A stretch of 64,000 nt of DNA, from positions 124,001-188,000 of the forward strand of contig JBGAVW010000001.1 of the NCBI GenBank assembly GCA_044227925.1. The letters run 5' to 3'. The DNA comes from JADJLQ01 sp044227925. Lineage in GTDB: Bacteria > Bacteroidota > Bacteroidia > Chitinophagales > Saprospiraceae. A program made the translations under genes and the position numbers. Each line of letters begins with the position of its first letter. Position 1 is the stretch's first letter. The notes beneath the pieces were generated by a model. It worked only from the letters and a program-made list of their open reading frames with translations. It ran no database searches and was not told where the DNA came from. Shown here piece by piece: positions 8,344-16,256 of the stretch.

Positions 8344-9870
8344 TTATTTATTTATCATTTTGCCCTTATTTGATATAAACCACATTCCTATAAAAGTGAA
8401 TAATCCATTATATATTAATAGCTCATACCCGATTTTGAAATTACCAAATACCGATTGGGATATAGCCTTTATTCCTGCAATGGATTCATCCGTAAATTTT
8501 AATTGGCGTTGATACCACTCGATATTATTTATAAAATCTATGCCTAATATGATCAGCGGCGAAAGAAGGCATACCCAGATTACTTTATGATCTGCTACAG
8601 TTCGATCGGTAAGGATGCCAAATGCAAACATGCCCAGCAGTGGTCCATAGGTAAATCCGGCTACTTTGAGGATTACATCTATGATGGACTTATTATCTAT
8701 CCATTTAAACAGCATCACAAACAGTAAAAATAAAATCGCGAAAGTGATGTGTACGGTAAGCCTAGTCTTTCTGTTTGCTTGTTCAGTAAGTCCTGCTTTT
8801 CGCTGTATCCCAAGGATATCAATACAGAATGAAGATGTGAGTGCGGTCAAGGCTCCGTCCGCACTTGGAAATAAGGCCGAAATCAGTCCAATAATAAATA
8901 TAATCGCCGTGATGGGTGGCATATATTTTAATGCAATCGTGGGAAACAAATCATCAGAGGCTACGGTGATATTATTTTTGAGTGCAAATAAATAAAGTAA
9001 TCCCCCCATGAATAAGAAAAGGAAGTTGACGATCAATAATGTTATGCTGAAAGTAAGTATGTTTTTTTGCGAGTCCTTGAGTGTGCGTACGCTGATGTTT
9101 TTTTGCATCATTTCCTGATCCAGGCCGGTCATAGTAACGGCAATAAACATACCTCCTAACATATGTTTTAGCCAAAAAGAAGAGCTGTCTATGGATGTAT
9201 TAAAAACCCGGGTTAGGTTTGCCTGTTTTAAATCTGCCATTACATCTCCGGGATTCGTACCCAGGTTACTCAGCATAAAACCAATACAAAAGAGCAACCC
9301 TAAAATCATAAATGTCGTCTGCAAGGTGTCTGTAAACACAATAGTTTTTACACCACCTTCATAAGTATACAGTAAAATCATCAATAATATTATAAATGTG
9401 GTGACAAAGAAGGGAATCTGAAGATCCTTGAGTAAAAACAAGTGCAATACATTGATTACCAGAAAGAGCCTGGCGGTAGCACCCAATAATCTTGAAATGA
9501 TAAAAAACAAGGCCCCCGATTTATAACTGGTCATTCCAAATCGCTGCTGCAAGTATTTATAAATAGAGGTTACCTCCAGCTTATAGTACAAAGGCAATAA
9601 AATGTAGGCAATCACCATATAACCAAAAATATATCCTATCACCACCTGGAAATAACCAAATCCTGCACCTCCTACGGTCCCAGGAACAGATACAAATGTG
9701 ACACCCGACAAGGAGGTGCCGATCATCCCAAATGCCACCAACAGCCAATTGGAGTTTTTATTACCGATAAAAAAGGAATCGTTATTTGAGTTTTTGGAAG
9801 TGTACCATGCCACACCCAACAACAAAAGGAAATATATAAATACTATTGATAACAATAAAAATGCAGACAT
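8344..9870 (-). CDS. sodium:solute symporter (SSS family)
   Basis: A 508-aa inner-membrane transporter with 13 or more hydrophobic helices. Family features include the N-terminal FFIGNKNSNWLLVAFGMIG region, SLSGVTFVSVPG in helix 2, a YKYLQQRFG segment, and GLISALFPSADGALTAL near the sodium-binding Ser residues. SSS proteins move sugars, sialic acids, amino acids or vitamins with sodium. Substrate cannot be read from sequence; the closeness of murQ and a NagZ-like enzyme makes an amino sugar or MurNAc-type sugar reasonable, but this is inference. The TM-rich sequence and length agree with the family. Confidence 0.9.
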   Translation of the reverse strand: MSAFLLLSIVFIYFLLLLGVAWYTSKNSNNDSFFIGNKNSNWLLVAFGMIGTSLSGVTFVSVPGTVGGAGFGYFQVVIGYIFGYMVIAYILLPLYYKLEVTSIYKYLQQRFGMTSYKSGALFFIISRLLGATARLFLVINVLHLFLLKDLQIPFFVTTFIILLMILLYTYEGGVKTIVFTDTLQTTFMILGLLFCIGFMLSNLGTNPGDVMADLKQANLTRVFNTSIDSSSFWLKHMLGGMFIAVTMTGLDQEMMQKNISVRTLKDSQKNILTFSITLLIVNFLFLFMGGLLYLFALKNNITVASDDLFPTIALKYMPPITAIIFIIGLISALFPSADGALTALTSSFCIDILGIQRKAGLTEQANRKTRLTVHITFAILFLLFVMLFKWIDNKSIIDVILKVAGFTYGPLLGMFAFGILTDRTVADHKVIWVCLLSPLIILGIDFINNIEWYQRQLKFTDESIAGIKAISQSVFGNFKIGYELLIYNGLFTFIGMWFISNKGKMINK

Positions 9871-9911
9871 ATACCCGATTTAAGAAAATAACAGAAACCA
9901 AGATATTACTT

Positions 9912-9945
9912 TTTGGTTTAATGTATGGATTACTAACTATTTTTG
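9912..9945 (+). promoter_or_regulatory. promoter-like element for murQ
   Basis: TTTG at 9912-9915 and an exact -7 box TATTTTTG at 9938-9945, separated by 22 bases (slightly long). It lies about 70 bases before the murQ ATG and would leave a short leader. Confidence 0.4.
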
Positions 9946-10013
9946 TGCGCTTTGCAGTTTGGCAAGGCAATTAATCCCGGTATGGATTTTTAAAATTAAA
10001 ATTATTCAAAAAA

Positions 10014-10835
10014 ATGATTGAGAGAGTTACAGAGCAAGCTTCCAACCACAATGACCTGGAGTTAAAAACAACTGAAGAGCTCCTGCGGGGCATGAATGCA
10101 GAAGATAAAACAGTGCCCATTGCTGTCGAAAAAACAATTCCACATATCACTTTGTTGGTAGATGCCATAGTGGAAAAATTAAAACAAGGTGGCAGGCTGT
10201 TTTATATTGGCGCCGGCACCAGCGGAAGATTAGGTATTCTGGATGCTTCCGAATGTCCTCCGACCTACGGTGTCTCCCCGGATATGGTAGTTGGAATAAT
10301 GGCTGGAGGTGATATAGCTATCCGCAAATCTGTTGAACATGCAGAAGACGATCCCAAGCAAGCCTGGTGTGATCTTAAAGAAAAAAACATCAATCCAAAT
10401 GATGTAGTTATAGGAATTGCTGCTTCGGGGACTACTCCTTATGTAGTGTATGGCTTAAAAGACTGTAGGGAAAATGGAATTGTTACAGGTTGCATCACCT
10501 GCAACCCCGGAGCGCCGATAATTGAACAAGCTGATTATCCAATTGTAGCTGTAGTTGGACCCGAATATGTCACCGGTAGTACTCGAATGAAAAGTGGTAC
10601 AGCACAGAAATTAATTTTAAACATGATTTCTACTTCTACTATGATTCGTCTTGGAAAGGTGAAAGGCAATAGAATGGTTGATATGCAACTAACCAATATA
10701 AAACTAAAAGATCGTGGTGCCAAAATGATTGTACATAAAACAAACGTGTCTTATGATAAAGCGGTAAGCCTGCTGGAGAAATACGGTAGTGTAAGAGCTG
10801 CTATCGATATAATAGAATCAGGACAAGACCTGTAG
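10014..10835 (+). CDS. murQ: N-acetylmuramic acid 6-phosphate etherase
   Basis: Cleaves the lactyl ether of MurNAc-6-phosphate to give GlcNAc-6-phosphate and D-lactate in cytoplasmic cell-wall recycling. The 273-aa protein has a SIS fold with GAGTSGRLG near 67-73, the catalytic DASECPPT loop with Glu80, and Glu111 in SVEHAED; these align with E. coli Glu83 and Glu114. The conserved GSTRMKSGTAQKLILNM segment follows near 188-204. It is about 25 residues shorter than E. coli MurQ, which is normal in Bacteroidota. No MurNAc kinase is in the window. The NagZ-like gene upstream and the symporter next to it fit one pathway. Confidence 0.96.
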   Translation: MIERVTEQASNHNDLELKTTEELLRGMNAEDKTVPIAVEKTIPHITLLVDAIVEKLKQGGRLFYIGAGTSGRLGILDASECPPTYGVSPDMVVGIMAGGDIAIRKSVEHAEDDPKQAWCDLKEKNINPNDVVIGIAASGTTPYVVYGLKDCRENGIVTGCITCNPGAPIIEQADYPIVAVVGPEYVTGSTRMKSGTAQKLILNMISTSTMIRLGKVKGNRMVDMQLTNIKLKDRGAKMIVHKTNVSYDKAVSLLEKYGSVRAAIDIIESGQDL

Positions 10836-10956
10836 CTGAAACTTTATTCACTGCACCAGCACCTGAAAAATCGATTTTAAACCATGATGGGTCTCCATCA
10901 CCTTCAATATACAATCAGGATTATCAAAATTAGAAATGAGTCGATAAATAAGATGC

Positions 10957-11643
10957 TTATTCCCTGCCTCGTAACTCCTCTTCCCGTTCACTCAATCGTC
11001 TATCAAACAAATCCCGGTTAAAATAATACTCTTTATCCCCTTCCGATATTGGCTTATGTTCCACAAGTTCGATGTCATCGTGTTCTTTAATATCAAATCC
11101 TCTCATAATATAGGATACCAATATGCCTACTAATCCGCCATAAAGATGACTTTCCCATGAAACCCCCGGCTGAGTTGGCAACACTCCGTACAACATCCCA
11201 CTGTATAGTATGGTTACTATCAATAATAAAATAATAGACTTCAAATCCCTTCTGAATATGCCATTCCAAAATATAAAAGCCACCAGACCGTATATAACCC
11301 CGCTGGCGCCAATGTGTACTGAATTTCCTCTGGCTAAAAACCACACCGCCGATCCTGTCAATACCCATATAAGAATAAGGCTGGCCCAGGCAATTTTTCT
11401 GTAAAAGTAAAAAAGCATCAGCAACAAAACGATCATTGGTGCGGAATTAGAGATGATATGGTCCCAACCTCCATGCATTAAAGGTGAAGTAAATATCCCT
11501 TTCCAACTTTCTGTGAACCTGGGTACAATACCCCATGCCGTGGTGTTGAAAAAAGGCATTGCCTGCAGCAGAAATCCTCCCCATACCGCAGCCATAATAA
11601 AAAATGTATTCTTGATGGCAGGAAATAAACGATTTGATTTCAT
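10957..11643 (-). CDS. rhomboid family intramembrane serine protease
   Basis: Cleaves membrane-protein substrates within the bilayer. The 228-aa protein has about six hydrophobic helices. The catalytic Ser is in GASG (Ser114) within HIGASGVIYGL, and the partner His is in SHLYGG (His166) in the last helix, as expected for the Ser-His dyad. HGGWDHIISN near 57-66 is the conserved HxxxxHxxxN loop. A hydrophilic C-terminal tail with charged residues follows. The ATG at 11643 gives a normal first helix. Substrates are unknown, and it does not appear to share an operon with its neighbours. Confidence 0.93.
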   Translation of the reverse strand: MKSNRLFPAIKNTFFIMAAVWGGFLLQAMPFFNTTAWGIVPRFTESWKGIFTSPLMHGGWDHIISNSAPMIVLLLMLFYFYRKIAWASLILIWVLTGSAVWFLARGNSVHIGASGVIYGLVAFIFWNGIFRRDLKSIILLLIVTILYSGMLYGVLPTQPGVSWESHLYGGLVGILVSYIMRGFDIKEHDDIELVEHKPISEGDKEYYFNRDLFDRRLSEREEELRGRE

Positions 11644-11838
11644 ACTTCAAAATAAGTGTAAATTCTCAAGAAAAGTTTCATTTTATCGACAAACCATGTC
11701 CCGGGTTGAGTGGATGATGCCATCTCCTTTGTATGCGAGCATACGAAATAATAAATGGAAGTAGTCAGCAATTGCTCACTATATGAAATTAACATCAGTG
11801 ATTCAGCACCAATTACTATAATCAATTCCGGGTGTCTC

Positions 11839-12843
11839 TCAGGACAAGATTTTTACCATATCCAACATCACCGGATTTATCCTCAGATTGTGCTTTGTCG
11901 CTTGTTCAAATTTGGTATATTCTATTCTATTATGTATTTGTCCTACCATTATCCCTTTCATACCTTCTCTCAAAGCCTTCACCGCTTCCATGCCGAGCCG
12001 GGAACCCAGGACCCTGTCAAAAGCGGTGGGTCTGCCTCCTCTTTGCAAATGGCCTAATACAGCAACCCTCATGTCGTAGTGGTTAAATTTTTTCTTTACT
12101 TCTTCAGCTATCTCAAATGCTCCGCCCGTCTTCTCTCCCTCAGCCACCACGACTATACTCGATGTCTTTTTACTTTTGTAATTCTTATCTAATGTCTTGA
12201 TCAATTCATCTATATTCGTCTTGGCTTCCGGTATAAGCACGGCTTCCGCTCCGGATGCAATCCCACTTCGTAAAGCAATAAAACCCGCATCGCGTCCCAT
12301 TACTTCCACAAAAAACAGTCTATTATGGGAGTTAGCTGTGTCTTTTATATTATCTATACAGTTCATTGCTGTATTTACCGCCGTATCATAACCCAACGTA
12401 AAATCAGATCCGTACAAATCATTGTCAATAGTACCCGGTACTCCAACTATAGACACGGGGTACTCGCTCCCAAATACAGAAGCACCACTAAAAGTACCAT
12501 CTCCCCCTATTGCCACCAGACCATCTATACCATGTTTTTTCAATTGCAGATACGCTTTTTTCCTGCCTTCTGCCGTCCTGAATTTTTCGCTTCTGGCGCT
12601 TTGCAGAATGGTGCCCCCCAATTGAAGTATATTGCTCACATCTTTTGATCCCATTTTGCGGATTTGTCCACGGATGAGACCACTGTATCCTCTATCGATA
12701 CCAAACACTTCCATTTTATAATATAATGCAGTGCGAACCACAGCCCGTATACAAGCATTCATTCCCGGAGCATCTCCACCGGATGTAAATACAGCTATCT
12801 TTTTAACTTTACTACCACTCTTTATTGCTTTCTTTTCCGTCAT
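11839..12843 (-). CDS. pfkA: ATP-dependent 6-phosphofructokinase
   Basis: Phosphorylates fructose 6-phosphate to fructose 1,6-bisphosphate in glycolysis. The 334-aa protein has TSGGDAPGMNACIRAVV (ATP site) near 15-31, GGDGTFSGA near 110, the catalytic PGTIDND near 135-141, MGRDAGFIALRSGIA near 178, and HLQRGGRPTAFDR near 260 for substrate binding. Asp after GGDG and the GD pattern fit the ATP-dependent rather than the PPi-dependent form. It follows a conserved hypothetical gene by 40 bp on the same strand and is probably co-transcribed with it. Confidence 0.97.
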   Translation of the reverse strand: MTEKKAIKSGSKVKKIAVFTSGGDAPGMNACIRAVVRTALYYKMEVFGIDRGYSGLIRGQIRKMGSKDVSNILQLGGTILQSARSEKFRTAEGRKKAYLQLKKHGIDGLVAIGGDGTFSGASVFGSEYPVSIVGVPGTIDNDLYGSDFTLGYDTAVNTAMNCIDNIKDTANSHNRLFFVEVMGRDAGFIALRSGIASGAEAVLIPEAKTNIDELIKTLDKNYKSKKTSSIVVVAEGEKTGGAFEIAEEVKKKFNHYDMRVAVLGHLQRGGRPTAFDRVLGSRLGMEAVKALREGMKGIMVGQIHNRIEYTKFEQATKHNLRINPVMLDMVKILS

Positions 12844-12883
12844 AATTTTTATTTATTAATTATTCCAAATTCCCCGTACACCA

Positions 12884-13624
12884 TTACAAGTATCTTCTTC
12901 GGATCAATTTGATAAACTCTATTGCTTTTTCCCTGCGATCATCATGATCCCATTTAAATTGAATAGCCGGCCCGTTACCTAGTATGTTTTGTGCTTCCTC
13001 ATAGGATTTCAGATTATTCAATTCGCTGATCGTGATATCAAATAAAGTCTTTTGCCCGCCAAACAAGGTATTCATAATTTCCAGTTTGTCGTTGATGCCG
13101 ATACCCCGGTTTATATCTTTCAGGGGCAATTCATTTAGTTTGTCAGATAGGTCATTCCCTTTTTTTATTTCAAATAATTCGCCTATGGAAACTGGAATAC
13201 TACTTGTTTTTGAGCTTGGGGCAATAATGTTTACTGGCTTTGTTTCAGCAGTGGGCTCATGTAGGATTTCTTTTACCTGATCCGGCACAACAATTTTGAC
13301 CTCTTCTTTAAAAATGGATTCATAATTGGTTGGTGGTGAATCCGATTCTTCTACGGGCGGTTCGTTTTTTACTTCAGGGGTAAATTTAAATTCAAGTGTT
13401 TTTTGGATAACTTCCTTTTCTACAGGTTTTTCTAACGAAGCGACTACAGGGAGTTTCAATTCGGGCATAGTATTCACATCTGCTGTGTAGTAGATTTCAT
13501 AAAGTTCGCGCAGGTAATTCAGTATCAGATCTCTTTCCAGTGTGCTGAGGTGTGCATTTGTTTCCAACGACTGATGCATGGCATTCAACCGGGAAAGTAT
13601 TGTTTTAGCCTTTATTAGATCCAT
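12884..13624 (-). CDS. conserved hypothetical protein upstream of pfkA
   Basis: Function not recognised. The 246-aa protein has a helical N-terminal domain (about 1-52, including LSTLERDLILNYLRELYEIYY), a disordered-looking Pro/Glu/Lys-rich middle (about 55-145), and a conserved-looking C-terminal helical region from about 145 (ISIGEL-like start, NRGIGINDKLEIMNTLFGG near 178-196, ending in KAIEFIKLIRRRYL). No signal peptide or membrane helix is seen, so it is probably cytoplasmic. The order helical domain, acidic linker, helical domain resembles an adaptor. An exact -7 box TAAATTTG lies upstream at 13663-13670 on the minus strand. It shares a strand and a short gap with pfkA. Confidence 0.75.
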   Translation of the reverse strand: MDLIKAKTILSRLNAMHQSLETNAHLSTLERDLILNYLRELYEIYYTADVNTMPELKLPVVASLEKPVEKEVIQKTLEFKFTPEVKNEPPVEESDSPPTNYESIFKEEVKIVVPDQVKEILHEPTAETKPVNIIAPSSKTSSIPVSIGELFEIKKGNDLSDKLNELPLKDINRGIGINDKLEIMNTLFGGQKTLFDITISELNNLKSYEEAQNILGNGPAIQFKWDHDDRREKAIEFIKLIRRRYL

Positions 13625-13662
13625 ACACGATTTTTGATTACTACCTTTTAGGTATTCGGCCG

Positions 13663-13670
13663 CAAATTTA
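13663..13670 (-). promoter_or_regulatory. -7 box for the hypothetical-pfkA operon
   Basis: CAAATTTA on the plus strand reads TAAATTTG on the minus strand, about 39 bases before the start codon. No TTTG at proper spacing was found, so only half of the promoter is supported. Confidence 0.35.
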
Positions 13671-13842
13671 ACCCAATTAAGTCAAATAGGGTGAGAGTCC
13701 TGATTTTACACCTCCTCTTTTATGCTGTACATAAATACTTGTCTATTGTAATTTTCAAAAGGATAAAGTAAGTAGTCACTCATTTTGATGCCACGACAAT
13801 TATTTTGACCGAATATATGAATTTACATCCTGGATACTTGCT

Positions 13843-13850
13843 TACCTTTG
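13843..13850 (+). promoter_or_regulatory. -7 box for tdk
   Basis: TACCTTTG is an exact TAnnTTTG match, ending 7 bases before the tdk ATG; the transcript would have almost no leader. Confidence 0.4.
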
Positions 13851-13857
13851 GTGCTTT

Positions 13858-14454
13858 ATGTTTTTAGAACCCAATTTTAAAGGACAGCGAAGCGGTTGGA
13901 TCGAAGTGATCTGTGGCTCTATGTTTTCAGGAAAGACGGAAGAACTTATACGAAGAATAAAACGTGCCAAAATTGCCAATCAAAAAGTAATCATCTTTAA
14001 ACCCACCAACGATATACGATACGACGAAAAACAGGTGGTTTCCCACGATCAGAATTTTATTGATTCATTACCTATATTACATTCGAAAGATATACTCAAA
14101 CATAGCGCAGGTATGGAAGTAGTCGGGATAGATGAAGCTCAGTTTTTCGATTTGGATTTGCCTGAAGTTTGTCAGCAGATTGCTTTGCGCGGAATCAGAG
14201 TCATTGTTGCAGGACTTGATATGGATTATTTGGGCAGACCTTTTGGCCCAATCCCCCATCTTTTAGCTACTTCTGAGTATATCACCAAAGTGCATGCCAT
14301 CTGCCCCCATTGCGGCAACCTGGCAACACATTCTTACAGGCTCTCAGATGAAACAGATACCGTAGTTTTAGGCGAAAAAGATAAATACGAACCAAGATGC
14401 AGAACTTGTTACCACATGGGCAATATTCTCAATTTTAATAGTAGAAATAATTAA
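13858..14454 (+). CDS. tdk: thymidine kinase
   Basis: Phosphorylates thymidine to dTMP in nucleoside salvage. The 198-aa protein shows the P-loop GSMFSGKT (20-27), the DEAQFFD loop with catalytic Glu93, the GLDMDYLGRPFG lasso region start near 119-130, and four zinc cysteines (149, 152 in CPHC; 181, 184 in CRTC). All key residues of type II thymidine kinases are present. The N-terminal ten residues extend slightly beyond the E. coli enzyme. The downstream phosphatase gene starts 6 bp after the stop and is probably co-transcribed. Confidence 0.97.
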   Translation: MFLEPNFKGQRSGWIEVICGSMFSGKTEELIRRIKRAKIANQKVIIFKPTNDIRYDEKQVVSHDQNFIDSLPILHSKDILKHSAGMEVVGIDEAQFFDLDLPEVCQQIALRGIRVIVAGLDMDYLGRPFGPIPHLLATSEYITKVHAICPHCGNLATHSYRLSDETDTVVLGEKDKYEPRCRTCYHMGNILNFNSRNN

Positions 14455-14460
14455 GTAATC

Positions 14461-16083
14461 ATGGCTAAAAGACTTTTATTTTTTTTGATAGTCGTATTGG
14501 TATCCAATACTCAGTACGCCCAATCCAAGCTGGATCGCCCCAAATTAATAGTGGGTATCGTGGTAGATCAGATGCGGCATGACTACCTCTACAGATATTA
14601 CGATAAATATTCCGAAAACGGATTCAAACGAATACTTAAAGAAGGTTTTTCCTGTGAAAATCTTCATTATAATTATGCACCTACTGTCACTGCTCCTGGT
14701 CACGCAAGTATTTACACCGGCACGACCCCTGCATATCATGCCATAATCGGAAATGAATGGTTTCAGCGCTACAGCAGGAAATCAATGTATTGTGTAGAAG
14801 ATGAATCAGTATCCAATGTTGGAAGTACCACCATTGCCGCTGGTAAAAAATCGCCAAAAAATCTGATTGCCAGTACCATGACAGACGAGTTGAGATTGTT
14901 TTTTTATAATAAATCCAAAGTAATAGGGCTTTCGATAAAGGACAGAGGATCCATCTTGCCGGCAGGCCATAATCCTACCGGGGCTTATTGGTACGATGAT
15001 CAGTCCGGAAATTTTATTACCAGCACGTACTATAGAGACAATTTGCCTGACTGGGTCTCTAAATTTAATAATGAAAAATGGGTACCAAAACTATTAAGTC
15101 AGGGTTGGAATACATTGAAACCCATCAATGAATATACTGAAAGCACAACTGATTTAAATCCATATGAAGGTAAGCTGGCAGGTGAAAAAGATCCTGTTTT
15201 TCCAAGGGTGTTTGATATGAGTAAACCCAATTACGGAGCCATAAACGTGACCCCACATGGAAATACCATGTTGACTGAGATCGCACTCAGAGCGATTGCA
15301 GGTGAATCGTTAGGGACGGATGAGATTACCGATTTTTTGGCCTTGAGCTATTCCGGCCCCGATTATGCCGGCCATTTATTTGGTTTACAATCAATCGAAA
15401 TAGAAGATATTTATTTAAGATTGGATTTGGAAGTAGCGAGATTACTGCAATTCCTGGATGAAAAAGTAGGAAAAAATCAATATTTATTATTTCTTAGCGC
15501 CGACCATGCCGTTGCCCAGGTACCTCAGTTTCTAATGGATCAAAGGCACAGCGCTGGGTACCTAAGTAGTGTAACCATGATGGATTCACTAAAAAAGATG
15601 CTTACCAAAAAATACGATCCCAACATCATTGATGGCATGAGCAATCACCAGATATACCTTAATGAAGATCGCATATCTTTTAAAAAGCTAAACCGGTCTG
15701 CGATAGTGTCTGACATCAAATCTTTTCTTCAGAATATGCCAGGTGTATTCCAGGTTTGGGATAGATCCGAAATCCCTTCTTTATCAAATAATCTGCCAAT
15801 GAATCGCATGATTCAATTGGGATTTAATACCAACCGGGGAGGGGATATAATTTATGCATTATTACCGGCATGGTTAGAAAGTAGTTTTCGAACCGGTACC
15901 TCCCATTCGTCACCTTATAATTATGACACTCATGTACCGGGGTTGTTTTTTGGATGGTCAGTGCCAGCTGGTAAATCCTATGCCAGGTACGAAATTACTG
16001 ATATTGCACCTACCATAACCCATATGACAAAAATTACTTTACCTAATGCAAGTATTGGTAAAGTGATTGAATTTGTGAAATGA
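14461..16083 (+). CDS. alkaline phosphatase family protein, PafA-like
   Basis: Secreted phosphomonoesterase/phosphodiesterase-superfamily enzyme of 540 aa. It has a signal peptide (about 1-21) ending near NTQYAQ, and the metal and nucleophile residues of PafA-type enzymes: Asp in VVDQMRHD near 37, nucleophile Thr in PTVTAPGHASIYTG (near 79-81), Asp and His in SGPDYAGH near 302, DH in LSADHAV near 351, and a late His near 482 in GTSHSSP. Known PafA enzymes release phosphate from many monoesters without phosphate repression. The gene follows tdk by 6 bp. A role in external nucleotide salvage together with thymidine kinase is an attractive inference. Confidence 0.9.
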   Translation: MAKRLLFFLIVVLVSNTQYAQSKLDRPKLIVGIVVDQMRHDYLYRYYDKYSENGFKRILKEGFSCENLHYNYAPTVTAPGHASIYTGTTPAYHAIIGNEWFQRYSRKSMYCVEDESVSNVGSTTIAAGKKSPKNLIASTMTDELRLFFYNKSKVIGLSIKDRGSILPAGHNPTGAYWYDDQSGNFITSTYYRDNLPDWVSKFNNEKWVPKLLSQGWNTLKPINEYTESTTDLNPYEGKLAGEKDPVFPRVFDMSKPNYGAINVTPHGNTMLTEIALRAIAGESLGTDEITDFLALSYSGPDYAGHLFGLQSIEIEDIYLRLDLEVARLLQFLDEKVGKNQYLLFLSADHAVAQVPQFLMDQRHSAGYLSSVTMMDSLKKMLTKKYDPNIIDGMSNHQIYLNEDRISFKKLNRSAIVSDIKSFLQNMPGVFQVWDRSEIPSLSNNLPMNRMIQLGFNTNRGGDIIYALLPAWLESSFRTGTSHSSPYNYDTHVPGLFFGWSVPAGKSYARYEITDIAPTITHMTKITLPNASIGKVIEFVK

Positions 16084-16256
16084 TAAGGATAATCTTTGAG
16101 ATACCTATTTTCAATAGCCTGGGTAACAAAAAGTCTGTTTTTAGGTATGCATTTGACTTTGCAACTAAGGTTTTTAAATAGCGATGTTGCGGTGAATTTT
16201 ACATTTTTATCTTGTGGAAACTAACTTTTTATTTGTCTATTTCGGGTTTGTTTTAA

